This document shows positions 27,400 to 35,943 of a stretch of 64,000 nucleotides of DNA, one piece after another. Both the position numbers and the translations under genes were made by a program. The stretch comes from Boseongicola sp. (GTDB lineage Bacteria > Pseudomonadota > Alphaproteobacteria > Rhodobacterales > Rhodobacteraceae), in contig CP046179.1 of NCBI GenBank assembly GCA_014075275.1, forward strand, positions 1,249,932 to 1,313,931, read 5' to 3'. The notes under the pieces were generated by a model, which saw nothing but the letters and a program-made list of their open reading frames with translations, searched no databases and was not told the DNA's origin. Each line of letters begins with the position of its first letter. Position 1 is the stretch's first letter.

Positions 27400-28881
27400 T
27401 TGTTTTCAAAATATAAAAAGAGCGGCGGCCAGGGTGGGGCACCCGGCACGCCAGAGCTTAAAAGTATCCCAGGTGGCCAGGCTGTGACGCCGGTCGAAAC
27501 GAACGCACCGAGCGTTTCAAGGGAAAAGGCACCAGACAACGTTGCAAAACGTCGTACGATGAGCCGTGTTCCGTCTCAACCGTCACCGGTTGATAAGGAA
27601 AAGAAACGCAAAGAGCGCCTTGGCGAGATCAAACTGGAACTCCACAAGCGCTTGCTAGAAAACCTGAACCTCAGCGCACTTGAAAGCGCGACCGAAAGCG
27701 ATCTGCGTGCCGAGATTGTCGCGATCTCGGGCGAGGCGCTGGATGAAATGGGCGTTGTCCTAAACCGTGAGGAACGTCAACTTCTGAACCAGGATCTCTA
27801 TGACGAGGTGACTGGCCTTGGGCCGCTTGAGCCACTTCTAAAAGACGACACGATCAACGATATTCTTGTGAACGGTCCTCAGCAGGTATTTGTGGAACGT
27901 TCGGGTAAGTTGGAACTGACCGACACTACATTCAAAGATGAAAAGCACCTGCTGCGGATCATCGACAAAATCGTCTCCGCAGTTGGTCGTCGCGTCGATG
28001 AATCAAACCCTTACGTCGATGCCCGTCTTGCCGATGGTTCCCGTTTCAATGCCATGGTGCCACCAATCGCTGTGGATGGTTCGCTGGTCTCTATTCGTAA
28101 GTTTAAGAAAGAAAAACTGGCGGTTGATGATCTGGTCAACTTCGGTGCCTTCACCGAAGAAATGGCCGCCTATCTTCAAGCCGCGGTTGCGACCCGATTG
28201 AACATTATCGTTTCCGGCGGAACCGGCTCGGGTAAAACGACAACGCTAAACGCGCTTTCATCGTTCATCGACGATGCCGAACGCATTCTGACGATCGAGG
28301 ACACAGCGGAACTTCAGCTTCAGCAAACACACGTGGGCCGGATGGAAAGCCGTCCGCCAAACGTCGAGGGCAAAGGCGCGGTTTCGCAACGTGACTGTCT
28401 CAGGAACGCTCTGCGGATGCGTCCTGACCGCATTATCGTCGGTGAGACACGCGGCGAGGAGGTCATCGATATGCTCCAAGCCATGAACACCGGCCACGAC
28501 GGTTCAATGACAACGATCCACGCCAACTCGGCGCGCGATGGTGTCAGCCGACTGGAAAACATGGTCGCCATGGCAGGTATCGAAATGCCTCTGAAGGCCG
28601 TACGCTCGCAGATCGCTTCAGCCGTTAACCTGATTGTCCAGGCAAGCCGTCTACAGGATGGTTCGCGCCGGATGGTGTCGATTACCGAAGTGACCGGCAT
28701 GGAAGGCGAAGTGATATCGATGCAAGAAATCTTTAGATATCAGCGTGTTGGCCTAACACCCGACAACAAGATCATCGGTCACTTTACAGCGACCGGCGTG
28801 CGCAGCCACTTCTCTGAAAGATTCCGCATGTGGGGTTACGATCTTCCACCGAACATCTTTGAACCTTTTGCGGCGGAGTAA
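27400..28881 (+). CDS. cpaF: Tad secretion ATPase CpaF (TadA)
   Basis: Hexameric ATPase that powers Flp pilus extension and retraction. The 493-aa protein has a variable N-terminus, a helical domain, and the type II/IV secretion ATPase core: Walker A SGGTGSGKTT with K279, an Asp box (LTIEDTAELQL), Walker B RPDRIIVGETRGEE and the His box region (MTTIHANSARD). The start is TTG at 27400, supported by AAAGGAG 7 nt upstream; it follows cpaE by 19 bp. Confidence 0.95.
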   Translation: MFSKYKKSGGQGGAPGTPELKSIPGGQAVTPVETNAPSVSREKAPDNVAKRRTMSRVPSQPSPVDKEKKRKERLGEIKLELHKRLLENLNLSALESATESDLRAEIVAISGEALDEMGVVLNREERQLLNQDLYDEVTGLGPLEPLLKDDTINDILVNGPQQVFVERSGKLELTDTTFKDEKHLLRIIDKIVSAVGRRVDESNPYVDARLADGSRFNAMVPPIAVDGSLVSIRKFKKEKLAVDDLVNFGAFTEEMAAYLQAAVATRLNIIVSGGTGSGKTTTLNALSSFIDDAERILTIEDTAELQLQQTHVGRMESRPPNVEGKGAVSQRDCLRNALRMRPDRIIVGETRGEEVIDMLQAMNTGHDGSMTTIHANSARDGVSRLENMVAMAGIEMPLKAVRSQIASAVNLIVQASRLQDGSRRMVSITEVTGMEGEVISMQEIFRYQRVGLTPDNKIIGHFTATGVRSHFSERFRMWGYDLPPNIFEPFAAE

Positions 28882-28887
28882 GCAGAC

Positions 28888-29856
28888 ATGGTTATCAGTG
28901 CAGAACCGCTCATTTATGGTATGATTTTCGTAGCTGTCCTGGCATTGGTCCAGGGCATCTACCTGACGGTTTTCGGCAAATCGATCAGCCTGAACAACCG
29001 CGTCAATCGCCGCTTGGAAATGCTCGAAAAGGGCGCGGGCCGCGAACAAGTGCTGGAACAGCTCTGCAAGGAAATGTCCCAACACATGAAGTCAAAGAGC
29101 ATTCCGCTTTATGCTGTTTTGGCGGAGAAGGCGCAGAAAGCCAACATTGCCTTCACGCCAAGCCAATTGGTCATGGTGATGGGAATTCTATCAGTCGTCG
29201 CCTTTGTTGGCCTCAGCTTTGCAACCAGCGCATCTTTTCCGATCCGTATTGTCGTTGCCATCATCATGGGCGTGGGCGCCGTCTTCGTATGGGTCAACAA
29301 CACTGCAAAGAAGCGCATGGGCATGATCGAAGAGCAACTGCCCGAAGCCGTAGAACTAATGGTTCGCTCGCTTCGCGTTGGGCATCCATTCACTTCGGCC
29401 CTTCAGATTGTTGCCAAGGAGGTACCCGACCCACTCGGTTCGGAAATGGGCGTTATCTCTGACGAATCCGCCTACGGGCGCGACGTTGGCGAAGCCTTGA
29501 AGCACATGGCCGAGCGCATGGATATGCAGGATTTGCGGTTCCTCGCGGTTGCCGTGACCATTCAGCAAACATCGGGCGGTAACTTGGCCGAAATCCTTGA
29601 TGGATTGGCAAAAGTTATCCGTGCGCGTTTCAAGCTCTTCCGTCGTGTTCGTGCGATCACGGCCGAGGCTAAATGGTCCGGCATGTTCCTGTCGCTTTTC
29701 CCGATCGTGGCGCTGGTCATGATCAACGTCATTCAGCCCAACTACTATGACGAAGTGAAAGAGACTTCGGTCTTTATTCCCGCCTGTCTGGTTGTTGCGG
29801 CATTCCTTGTGGTCAACATCTTCGTGATGAAGGCCCTTGTGAACATCAAGGTATAA
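28888..29856 (+). CDS. tadB: Tad inner-membrane platform protein TadB
   Basis: One of two GspF-type platform proteins that couple CpaF to pilus assembly. The 322-aa protein has an N-terminal helix, two helices near 90-135, the cytoplasmic T2SSF domain (EEQLPEAVELMVRSLRVGHP, about 150-280) and two C-terminal helices. It lies 6 bp after cpaF and 4 bp before tadC. Confidence 0.93.
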   Translation: MVISAEPLIYGMIFVAVLALVQGIYLTVFGKSISLNNRVNRRLEMLEKGAGREQVLEQLCKEMSQHMKSKSIPLYAVLAEKAQKANIAFTPSQLVMVMGILSVVAFVGLSFATSASFPIRIVVAIIMGVGAVFVWVNNTAKKRMGMIEEQLPEAVELMVRSLRVGHPFTSALQIVAKEVPDPLGSEMGVISDESAYGRDVGEALKHMAERMDMQDLRFLAVAVTIQQTSGGNLAEILDGLAKVIRARFKLFRRVRAITAEAKWSGMFLSLFPIVALVMINVIQPNYYDEVKETSVFIPACLVVAAFLVVNIFVMKALVNIKV

Positions 29857-29860
29857 TTCC

Positions 29861-30871
29861 ATGGAACAAGTCTTTGCCCTTTATGAACAGGCCAACGTCT
29901 TTCTGATCGAGAACTTCGGCGACCTTGGACCTTTGCTAATCGTTGGTGTGCTGGGAATGTTCCTTGTGCTGCTGACATTGCCAATCCTGCTCAAGCGCCG
30001 CTCCGATCCGCTGGACAAGTTGCGCGAAGCTGCACGTGCCAGTGCCGCGCAGGACTCGGGCGACGTCAAAGGCAAAAAACGTCTGCGCCGTGCTGGTGGC
30101 AAAGGCGACAAGCTGGAAAAATACTCCAACTTTCTGGAGCCACAGAACGAAGAAGAATATTCTGCGGTTCAACTTAAACTATTGCAGGCTGGCTATCGCT
30201 CCAAAGATGCCGTTCGCACATATCACTTTTTGCAGTTTGCCCTTGGTATCCTGTTCCTGCTCTTCGGCATCGCCTACGCGATCTACAGCAGTGCAACTGG
30301 TGAACCGACCACGCAGTCTCTGATCCTGTCAGTTGTTATTCCCGGTGCTGCCGGATACATGCTGCCCAAATACTGGGTGACCCGTCGTCAGGCCGCGCGT
30401 CAGGAAGAGATCATCAATGGCTTCCCTGACTCTTTGGACATGATGCTGGTTTGCGTCGAGGCTGGCCAATCTCTGGACCAGTCAATTATTCGCGTCAGCA
30501 AAGAAATCAGGGCCGGTTTCCCGGCGCTGGCTGACGAACTTGAAATCGTGTCGCACGAGATGAAGGCCGGTAAGGACAAAACCAGCGTGCTGCGCGATAT
30601 GTCCGAGCGCGCCGGTGTTCCAGACGTCGCCAGCTTTGTGACGGTGTTGATCCAGTCGACGGCGTTCGGCACCTCGATCGCTGAGGCTTTGCGGGTATAT
30701 GCTTCTGAAATGCGTGATAAACGCGTCATGCGCGCAGAAGAAAAGGCAAACACCTTGCCCACAAAGATGACCCTTGCCACAATGATGCTGACCGTTCCAC
30801 CGCTACTGATCATCTTGATCGGCCCGTCGGTTTACGGAATTGCGGTCACGCTGAGTGAGGCTAATTTCTAA
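29861..30871 (+). CDS. tadC: Tad inner-membrane platform protein TadC
   Basis: The second GspF-type platform protein, 336 aa. It has an N-terminal helix (about 22-43), two central helices, a cytoplasmic T2SSF domain with GFPDSLDMMLVCVEAGQSLDQ, and a C-terminal helix. Order and spacing (4 bp after tadB) match Tad operons elsewhere. Confidence 0.93.
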   Translation: MEQVFALYEQANVFLIENFGDLGPLLIVGVLGMFLVLLTLPILLKRRSDPLDKLREAARASAAQDSGDVKGKKRLRRAGGKGDKLEKYSNFLEPQNEEEYSAVQLKLLQAGYRSKDAVRTYHFLQFALGILFLLFGIAYAIYSSATGEPTTQSLILSVVIPGAAGYMLPKYWVTRRQAARQEEIINGFPDSLDMMLVCVEAGQSLDQSIIRVSKEIRAGFPALADELEIVSHEMKAGKDKTSVLRDMSERAGVPDVASFVTVLIQSTAFGTSIAEALRVYASEMRDKRVMRAEEKANTLPTKMTLATMMLTVPPLLIILIGPSVYGIAVTLSEANF

Positions 30872-30885
30872 GGGGCCAGACGCCT

Positions 30886-31470
30886 TTGAAACATCTGACT
30901 TTTGGTATTGCCGCCCTTGCGGCTCTGGCCGCCTGCGACGAAGTGGGCGGCCTTCAGCAGGCTGATGACAGCCCATTTGCTCCGGCAGGTGCTGCGGAAC
31001 AGGTCGAATATGTTGATGGTCTGATCGTCGGTCACCGCCTAATGGCTTCTGGCGAATACGAGCTTGCCTTGAAGGCCTATTTGCGCGCCGCCGCCCAGCA
31101 AGGGGTCAACGTAGATGTCCTCAGCGCTATCGGATCTGCCAACCTACAACTTGGCCGCCTCAATCAAGCCGAGCAGATATTGCGCCGCGCCACAGAGGTT
31201 GATGAGACTTTCCCACCAGCATGGAACAATCTTGGCGTTGTACTGATGGAAAAGGGCCGATATGGTGAGGCCAGCCGCGTATTCCGACTGGCTTTTGCTC
31301 TGGACAGCGGTCAAAGCGCGGAAATCCGCGACAACCTGCGCAAAGCGCTCGCTAAACTTGAAAATCCAGCTTATTCTGCGCCTCAAAGTGAATTCCGCCT
31401 GGTGCGGCGGGGGCCCGGACTTTATCGGATCCTGTCCACACCCGAGACCCCGGAAAGTGGGCAAGAATAG
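30886..31470 (+). CDS. tadD: TadD-like TPR lipoprotein
   Basis: A 194-aa lipoprotein with lipobox LAALAAC (Cys at about 17) and TPR repeats from about 55 to 160 (GEYELALKAYLRAAAQQGV, AWNNLGVVLMEKGRYGEASR). TadD proteins help locate the secretin, as pilotins do. The start is TTG at 30886 with AGGGG about 9 nt upstream. The C-terminal 30 residues after the repeats look disordered. Confidence 0.85.
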   Translation: MKHLTFGIAALAALAACDEVGGLQQADDSPFAPAGAAEQVEYVDGLIVGHRLMASGEYELALKAYLRAAAQQGVNVDVLSAIGSANLQLGRLNQAEQILRRATEVDETFPPAWNNLGVVLMEKGRYGEASRVFRLAFALDSGQSAEIRDNLRKALAKLENPAYSAPQSEFRLVRRGPGLYRILSTPETPESGQE

Positions 31471-31502
31471 GCGGGCGCGAGCAGTAAAAGGGACAGGACC
31501 CC

Positions 31503-32366
31503 ATGCGCCAGAGTGGTTGGATTATAGTTGTAGGGCTTGGGCTATTTGCCTTGGCAGCATGTGAGCAAGGCGGTCAATCGGACGAGGAACTGGCCGAAGC
31601 GCTAAAAGACGTTAACGTCATCGACGAAACCAATTTAAACGACGTCATGTTGACCGTCGCAGACCCCGATGAAGCGGTGATCTATTTCCAGCGCACCCTT
31701 GCCGCCAACCCTGAACGCATCGACTTGAAGCGCGGGCTTGCCATTTCCCTCGTGCGGGCCGGTAAACCAACAGCAGCTGCACAGGCCTGGGCTACAGTCC
31801 TGGAAGATCCTAAGTCGTCGAATGAAGATCGGGTTGAATATGCAGACGCGCTGATCCGGTCGAACCAGTGGGACAAGGCCGAAAGCGAGCTTGATAGAAT
31901 CCCACCCACCCATGAAACATTCAAGCGTTATCGTCTGGAGGCAATGATTGCCGATAGCAACAAGGAATGGACCAAAGCAGATTCCTTTTATGAAACCGCG
32001 GTTGGCTTGACGACCCGCCCTTCTGGCACGCTGAACAACTGGGGCTTTTCCAAAATGACACGCGGCGACTACGCCAGCGCCGAGCAATTGTTTGGCGAAG
32101 CACTGGTCTATGATGCATCGCTGTTTACGGCAAAAAACAACCTGGTTCTGGCCCGCGCTGCGCAACGAAAATACGATATGCCCGTCGTCCAGATGACCCA
32201 AGTCGAACGCGCTCAATTGCTACATACCGCAGCGCTTTCGGCGATCAAGCAAGGCGACCTGAACACCGGGAAAAGTCTGCTGCGCGAAGCCATCGACACG
32301 CATCCGCAATTCTTCGAAGCTGCCGTGAGAAGCCTCGAAGCGCTCGAAAACAACGTCAATAAGTAG
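31503..32366 (+). CDS. TPR lipoprotein of the Tad locus
   Basis: A 287-aa lipoprotein with lipobox FALAAC (Cys at about 20) and several TPR-like repeats (AVIYFQRTLAANPERIDLKRGLA, TLNNWGFSKMTRGDYASAEQ). It is a second TadD-like protein in the same operon, 32 bp after tadD, with AGGGACAGG before its ATG. Many Rhodobacterales Tad loci carry two such genes. The precise role is unknown. Confidence 0.85.
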   Translation: MRQSGWIIVVGLGLFALAACEQGGQSDEELAEALKDVNVIDETNLNDVMLTVADPDEAVIYFQRTLAANPERIDLKRGLAISLVRAGKPTAAAQAWATVLEDPKSSNEDRVEYADALIRSNQWDKAESELDRIPPTHETFKRYRLEAMIADSNKEWTKADSFYETAVGLTTRPSGTLNNWGFSKMTRGDYASAEQLFGEALVYDASLFTAKNNLVLARAAQRKYDMPVVQMTQVERAQLLHTAALSAIKQGDLNTGKSLLREAIDTHPQFFEAAVRSLEALENNVNK

Positions 32367-32380
32367 CGGAGCCACCGATA

Positions 32381-32869
32381 ATGGCCATCGAATGGACCAC
32401 AGCGGCGTGGTTTTTCCCCTTCATCCTGCCTATCGCAATCTGGGTTTCCTGGAGCGATATGGCTTTCATGAAGATCCCGAACAAAGCCGTGCTGGCGACA
32501 TTGGCTATCTTTGCCGTTGTCGGATTGGTCGCCCTACCTTTTACTGAATACCTCTGGCGCTATGCACATTTCGCCGTCGTTCTGGCGATCACGTTTGTCT
32601 TGAATGCTCTGCGTCTTATCGGGGCCGGAGATGCAAAGTTTGCGGCGGCCATGGCACCGTTTATCGCGCTGGCTGACTGGTTCACTTTCATGTTCTTGCT
32701 GGCAGGAATGATCATCGCTGCCTTCATCGTGCACCGCGCCGTCCGCGCAAGCCCACTTCGCGAACGTTTTCCAGATTGGGAAAGTTGGACACGAAAAGAG
32801 TTTCCAATGGGATTTGCACTGGCACCGGCGCTGGCAGTCTATTTACTGATACCGCTAGTTAGCGGCTAA
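32381..32869 (+). CDS. cpaA: Prepilin peptidase CpaA (TadV), A24 family
   Basis: Inner-membrane aspartic protease that cleaves the leader of Flp pilins after Gly. The 162-aa protein has about five hydrophobic segments, the first catalytic Asp in SWSDMAFMKIPN (about residue 25) and the second in the GAGDAKF motif (GxGD, about 85-88). It lacks the N-methylation domain, as usual for Tad peptidases. It is the last gene of the cpaE operon and overlaps the convergent GT-C gene by 4 bp. Confidence 0.92.
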   Translation: MAIEWTTAAWFFPFILPIAIWVSWSDMAFMKIPNKAVLATLAIFAVVGLVALPFTEYLWRYAHFAVVLAITFVLNALRLIGAGDAKFAAAMAPFIALADWFTFMFLLAGMIIAAFIVHRAVRASPLRERFPDWESWTRKEFPMGFALAPALAVYLLIPLVSG

Positions 32870-34491
32870 CCAACTTGGAACAATACATAAAGTTCGTTTT
32901 CCCGGACGGGATATAGCGTTACAGGGGCAGCGTTCAGCTCGTCAATCATGACGCTGTGCATCAACCCATAGAAGCTGCACTTGGGCACTAACACAAAGTC
33001 CGCATTCTCAAGCCCAGACAGCCCACCATAATACCAAGGCGCGCCGCCCTCTAATGGCTGATCCGAGGTGAACAGCCAGAAAACGGTCAGAATATCGGTT
33101 GTAAAGATCTGGCTGTTCTCGGGTAAATTGGCTGTCTCTAGGTCCGCGCTAATCCCTTCCAAAAACGCCAGTGACGCCGCCGCCAGCTCGCATCTCGGAA
33201 ATTCAGTACCCGCCAATGAAATCGGCTCGCCCCGTCCGGCAAGTTCCGAATATTTGTGCCAATAAGGCTCCCGGCGATCCAACTCGATCTCGGCATTCAT
33301 CGTAAAGGCGCGGTTGGCCTGAACAAGGATGTCTTGGTGCCCAATCTGCTGCGGCAGCATCGGCACGTAAATTTCATCAGATCGCGCAAAGTGGCGCAGT
33401 TGAGACAAGCCCAGCGTTGCCGCTGACGGCAGGGCCAAAGCTATTGCCACGCTGGCAAGAATCGGAATTTCAATTCCGGTTTCAGAACCAAGCGAACTTG
33501 ACCCGCGCAATTGCTGATAAAGAGCCAAAAGCAATATAGCGAATAACATCAACCATTTGGGATCATTGCCGAAATTCTGGTAGGTTATGTAAACAAGGCC
33601 CGGCAGGAATATCAAAATCGCAAGCGCCTCAATCCGTCGGTCCGACTTGCCCAGATACATATAGGCAAACAAGCCAAGCAGAATGGGAACCATATGCGAC
33701 GGAGATGAGATCAGCTCGGGCAGTGACACACCGGGATAAGGCCGTGCCGTTGACCCGGCCACCGTCAGCAAATCGCTGAGATAGCCTATCCAAAATCCAT
33801 ACCCCAGCCAGGCGGACATCGCCAAAAACGTTACCGCCCCGGCTGCAGTCATATAAATCAATCGTGGCCAATCGCGCCGAGCAGCCAAAGCAAAGACAAC
33901 GCCGGGCAACAGGGCCAGGAAGAAGGTAATCTTCAAAAGCACCAAAGCCGACAGGCAGGCACCGATAATCAGGCCATCCAGCCATGGGCGGTCGCGGCCG
34001 ATGGGATCCAAAACTGCCAACACCACCAAGGGAAACGCAATTGCCCAAGCCCAGCGATTATATTGCATAGATACCGACGTTTCGACCCCGGCACCCCCGT
34101 AGATCATCGCGAATATCAAAACCAGAAGGTAAACGCCGAATATATACGCCGCCAAGGAGGGCAGCCGCGTCAGGGCCGCATAAATGATGACAGGAAGCAG
34201 CACTGCCGCAACGACAACCTGACCGGCCAAAAGCGAGTATCCAACTCCATAGCCACGCTCCATAAACTCTGCGGCGGGCAGAAATGCCAGAATGCCGAGT
34301 GGCGTCATGAAATCCTTGTGCTGAACCTGACCAGCGTCCAATCGGAAAAGAATGTCCAGCAGGTGGTAAATATCACCTTCGTGAGCAGTAATAAGAAGCA
34401 CACCTTTGGACAAAGCCATAAAGGCCATCACCCCGCCCAGCAAGGCAAGAATACCCGTAAAAACAAAGGTGTTCGGTCTGCTCATTCTCAT
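32866..34491 (-). CDS. Polytopic GT-C-like membrane protein
   Basis: A 541-aa membrane protein with about ten transmembrane helices in the first 380 residues and a soluble C-terminal domain (about 390-541). An acidic first loop after helix 1 (HEGDIYHLLDILFRLDAGQ) fits the catalytic loop of GT-C glycosyltransferases that use polyprenyl-phosphate sugars. No closer family is recognised. The start is set at the ATG at 34491; a frame upstream is open but not supported. It converges with cpaA, and its neighbours include a second GT-C-like gene, so a role in pilus or surface glycosylation is a reasonable guess. Confidence 0.6.
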   Translation of the reverse strand: MRMSRPNTFVFTGILALLGGVMAFMALSKGVLLITAHEGDIYHLLDILFRLDAGQVQHKDFMTPLGILAFLPAAEFMERGYGVGYSLLAGQVVVAAVLLPVIIYAALTRLPSLAAYIFGVYLLVLIFAMIYGGAGVETSVSMQYNRWAWAIAFPLVVLAVLDPIGRDRPWLDGLIIGACLSALVLLKITFFLALLPGVVFALAARRDWPRLIYMTAAGAVTFLAMSAWLGYGFWIGYLSDLLTVAGSTARPYPGVSLPELISSPSHMVPILLGLFAYMYLGKSDRRIEALAILIFLPGLVYITYQNFGNDPKWLMLFAILLLALYQQLRGSSSLGSETGIEIPILASVAIALALPSAATLGLSQLRHFARSDEIYVPMLPQQIGHQDILVQANRAFTMNAEIELDRREPYWHKYSELAGRGEPISLAGTEFPRCELAAASLAFLEGISADLETANLPENSQIFTTDILTVFWLFTSDQPLEGGAPWYYGGLSGLENADFVLVPKCSFYGLMHSVMIDELNAAPVTLYPVRENELYVLFQVG

Positions 34492-34618
34492 TCTTTTTCC
34501 ATTTTTTGGCCACAATAGCCGGTCATGTTGCCTCAAGAAATGGCTTGGCACGGCTTATTGTTCAAATTTGGGCAACACCGGGTCTGGCTTGCAACTGGAC
34601 GAGGCAGGGGACCACGAA

Positions 34619-35929
34619 ATGAATATGCAAACGTCGAATGTCATGGCGCCGCCAGCGCCACGATCACTTTCAGGCATGAAACTTCCGACCGTGATGATGC
34701 GTGACATTCTGCTGAAGACCATGTTCCGCATGAATTTGGATGGTGTGACAGAACTGTCGAAAGCCATGTGCCTGCCAATCCCCGTTACTCAGGAATTGAT
34801 CGACATGTCGCGCGAACAGCGACTGATTGAGGCGACCGGCACCCTGCATGCCAACTCTGGCGGTGAAATGGGGTTTCAGCTGACCGAAGGCGGCAAACAG
34901 CGCGCTTTGGATGCTCTGGCTCAGTCAGAGTATTATGGCGCTATGCCAGTGCCTCTTGATATTTATTCCGAGCAGGTGAAACGCCAATCGATCCGAAACA
35001 TTCAGGTAACTCGTGACCAGCTTCTTGGGGCCATGGGACACCTCATCCTTCCCGATGAACTTGTAGACCATCTTGGTCCTGCTGTTTCTGCTGGTCGCTC
35101 AATTCTGATGTATGGTCCGCCCGGCAACGGTAAGTCGTCAATTTCTAACGGTATTCGCGACGCCCTGGGCGACAAGATCTATATTCCGCGCGCCATCGAA
35201 TACTCGGGTCAGGTCATCACAGTCTATGACCCAATTGTTCACACGGCTGCTGAAGAGCAGGAAGACGATCCTAACAGTTTGCGCCGGACGTCGAACCGTT
35301 TCGACACACGCTATGTTTTGTGCGACCGCCCCACAGTGATCACCGGTGGTGAATTGTCGCTTTCGATGCTGGACCTTGTTTATAACCCAACCGCACGCAC
35401 CTATCAGGCGCCATTGCAGCTGAAATCATCTGGTGGCGTCTTTATTGTGGACGACCTTGGCCGTCAGGAAGAACCACCGCAGGCGCTGGTTAACCGCTGG
35501 ATTGTTCCGCTGGAAGAGAACAAGGATATCCTTTCGCTTCAGTCAGGTGAGAAATTCGAAGTGCCCTTCGACACTCTCGTGATCTTCTCAACCAACTTCC
35601 ACCCAAATGAGATTTTCGATAAAGCGGCTCTTCGTCGTATCTTCTTCAAGATCAAAATCGATGGCCCGGATCAGGAAGATTACCTGAAGATCTTCGCCAT
35701 GGTCGCCCGTAAACGCAAAATGCCGCTCGACGAGGACACGCTGGTCTACCTGATCAAGCACAAGTATCCGACGATCGACAACATCTACGCGAACTATCAG
35801 CCTATCTTCTTGGTCGATCAGATGATTTCCATCTGCGAATTCGAGGGCATCCCCTATCAGATGTCACCGGAACTGATCGACCGTGCCTGGGCGAACATGT
35901 TCGTCAAGGAAGAAAAGATCGTCCACTAG
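34619..35929 (+). CDS. AAA-type ATPase of unknown role near the Tad locus
   Basis: A 436-aa cytoplasmic protein. The N-terminal part (about 20-110) looks like a winged-helix module (RDILLKTMFRMNLDGVTEL, LTEGGKQRALDAL). The ATPase core has Walker A GPPGNGKSS (about residue 170), a Walker B-like FIVDDLGRQEEP and a sensor FSTNFHPNEIF. The ATG at 34619 fits; a longer frame upstream is open but begins in the divergent gene. It lies between two glycosyltransferase-like genes. The function is unknown. Confidence 0.75.
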   Translation: MNMQTSNVMAPPAPRSLSGMKLPTVMMRDILLKTMFRMNLDGVTELSKAMCLPIPVTQELIDMSREQRLIEATGTLHANSGGEMGFQLTEGGKQRALDALAQSEYYGAMPVPLDIYSEQVKRQSIRNIQVTRDQLLGAMGHLILPDELVDHLGPAVSAGRSILMYGPPGNGKSSISNGIRDALGDKIYIPRAIEYSGQVITVYDPIVHTAAEEQEDDPNSLRRTSNRFDTRYVLCDRPTVITGGELSLSMLDLVYNPTARTYQAPLQLKSSGGVFIVDDLGRQEEPPQALVNRWIVPLEENKDILSLQSGEKFEVPFDTLVIFSTNFHPNEIFDKAALRRIFFKIKIDGPDQEDYLKIFAMVARKRKMPLDEDTLVYLIKHKYPTIDNIYANYQPIFLVDQMISICEFEGIPYQMSPELIDRAWANMFVKEEKIVH

Positions 35930-35943
35930 TCGCGGCAAACTCT

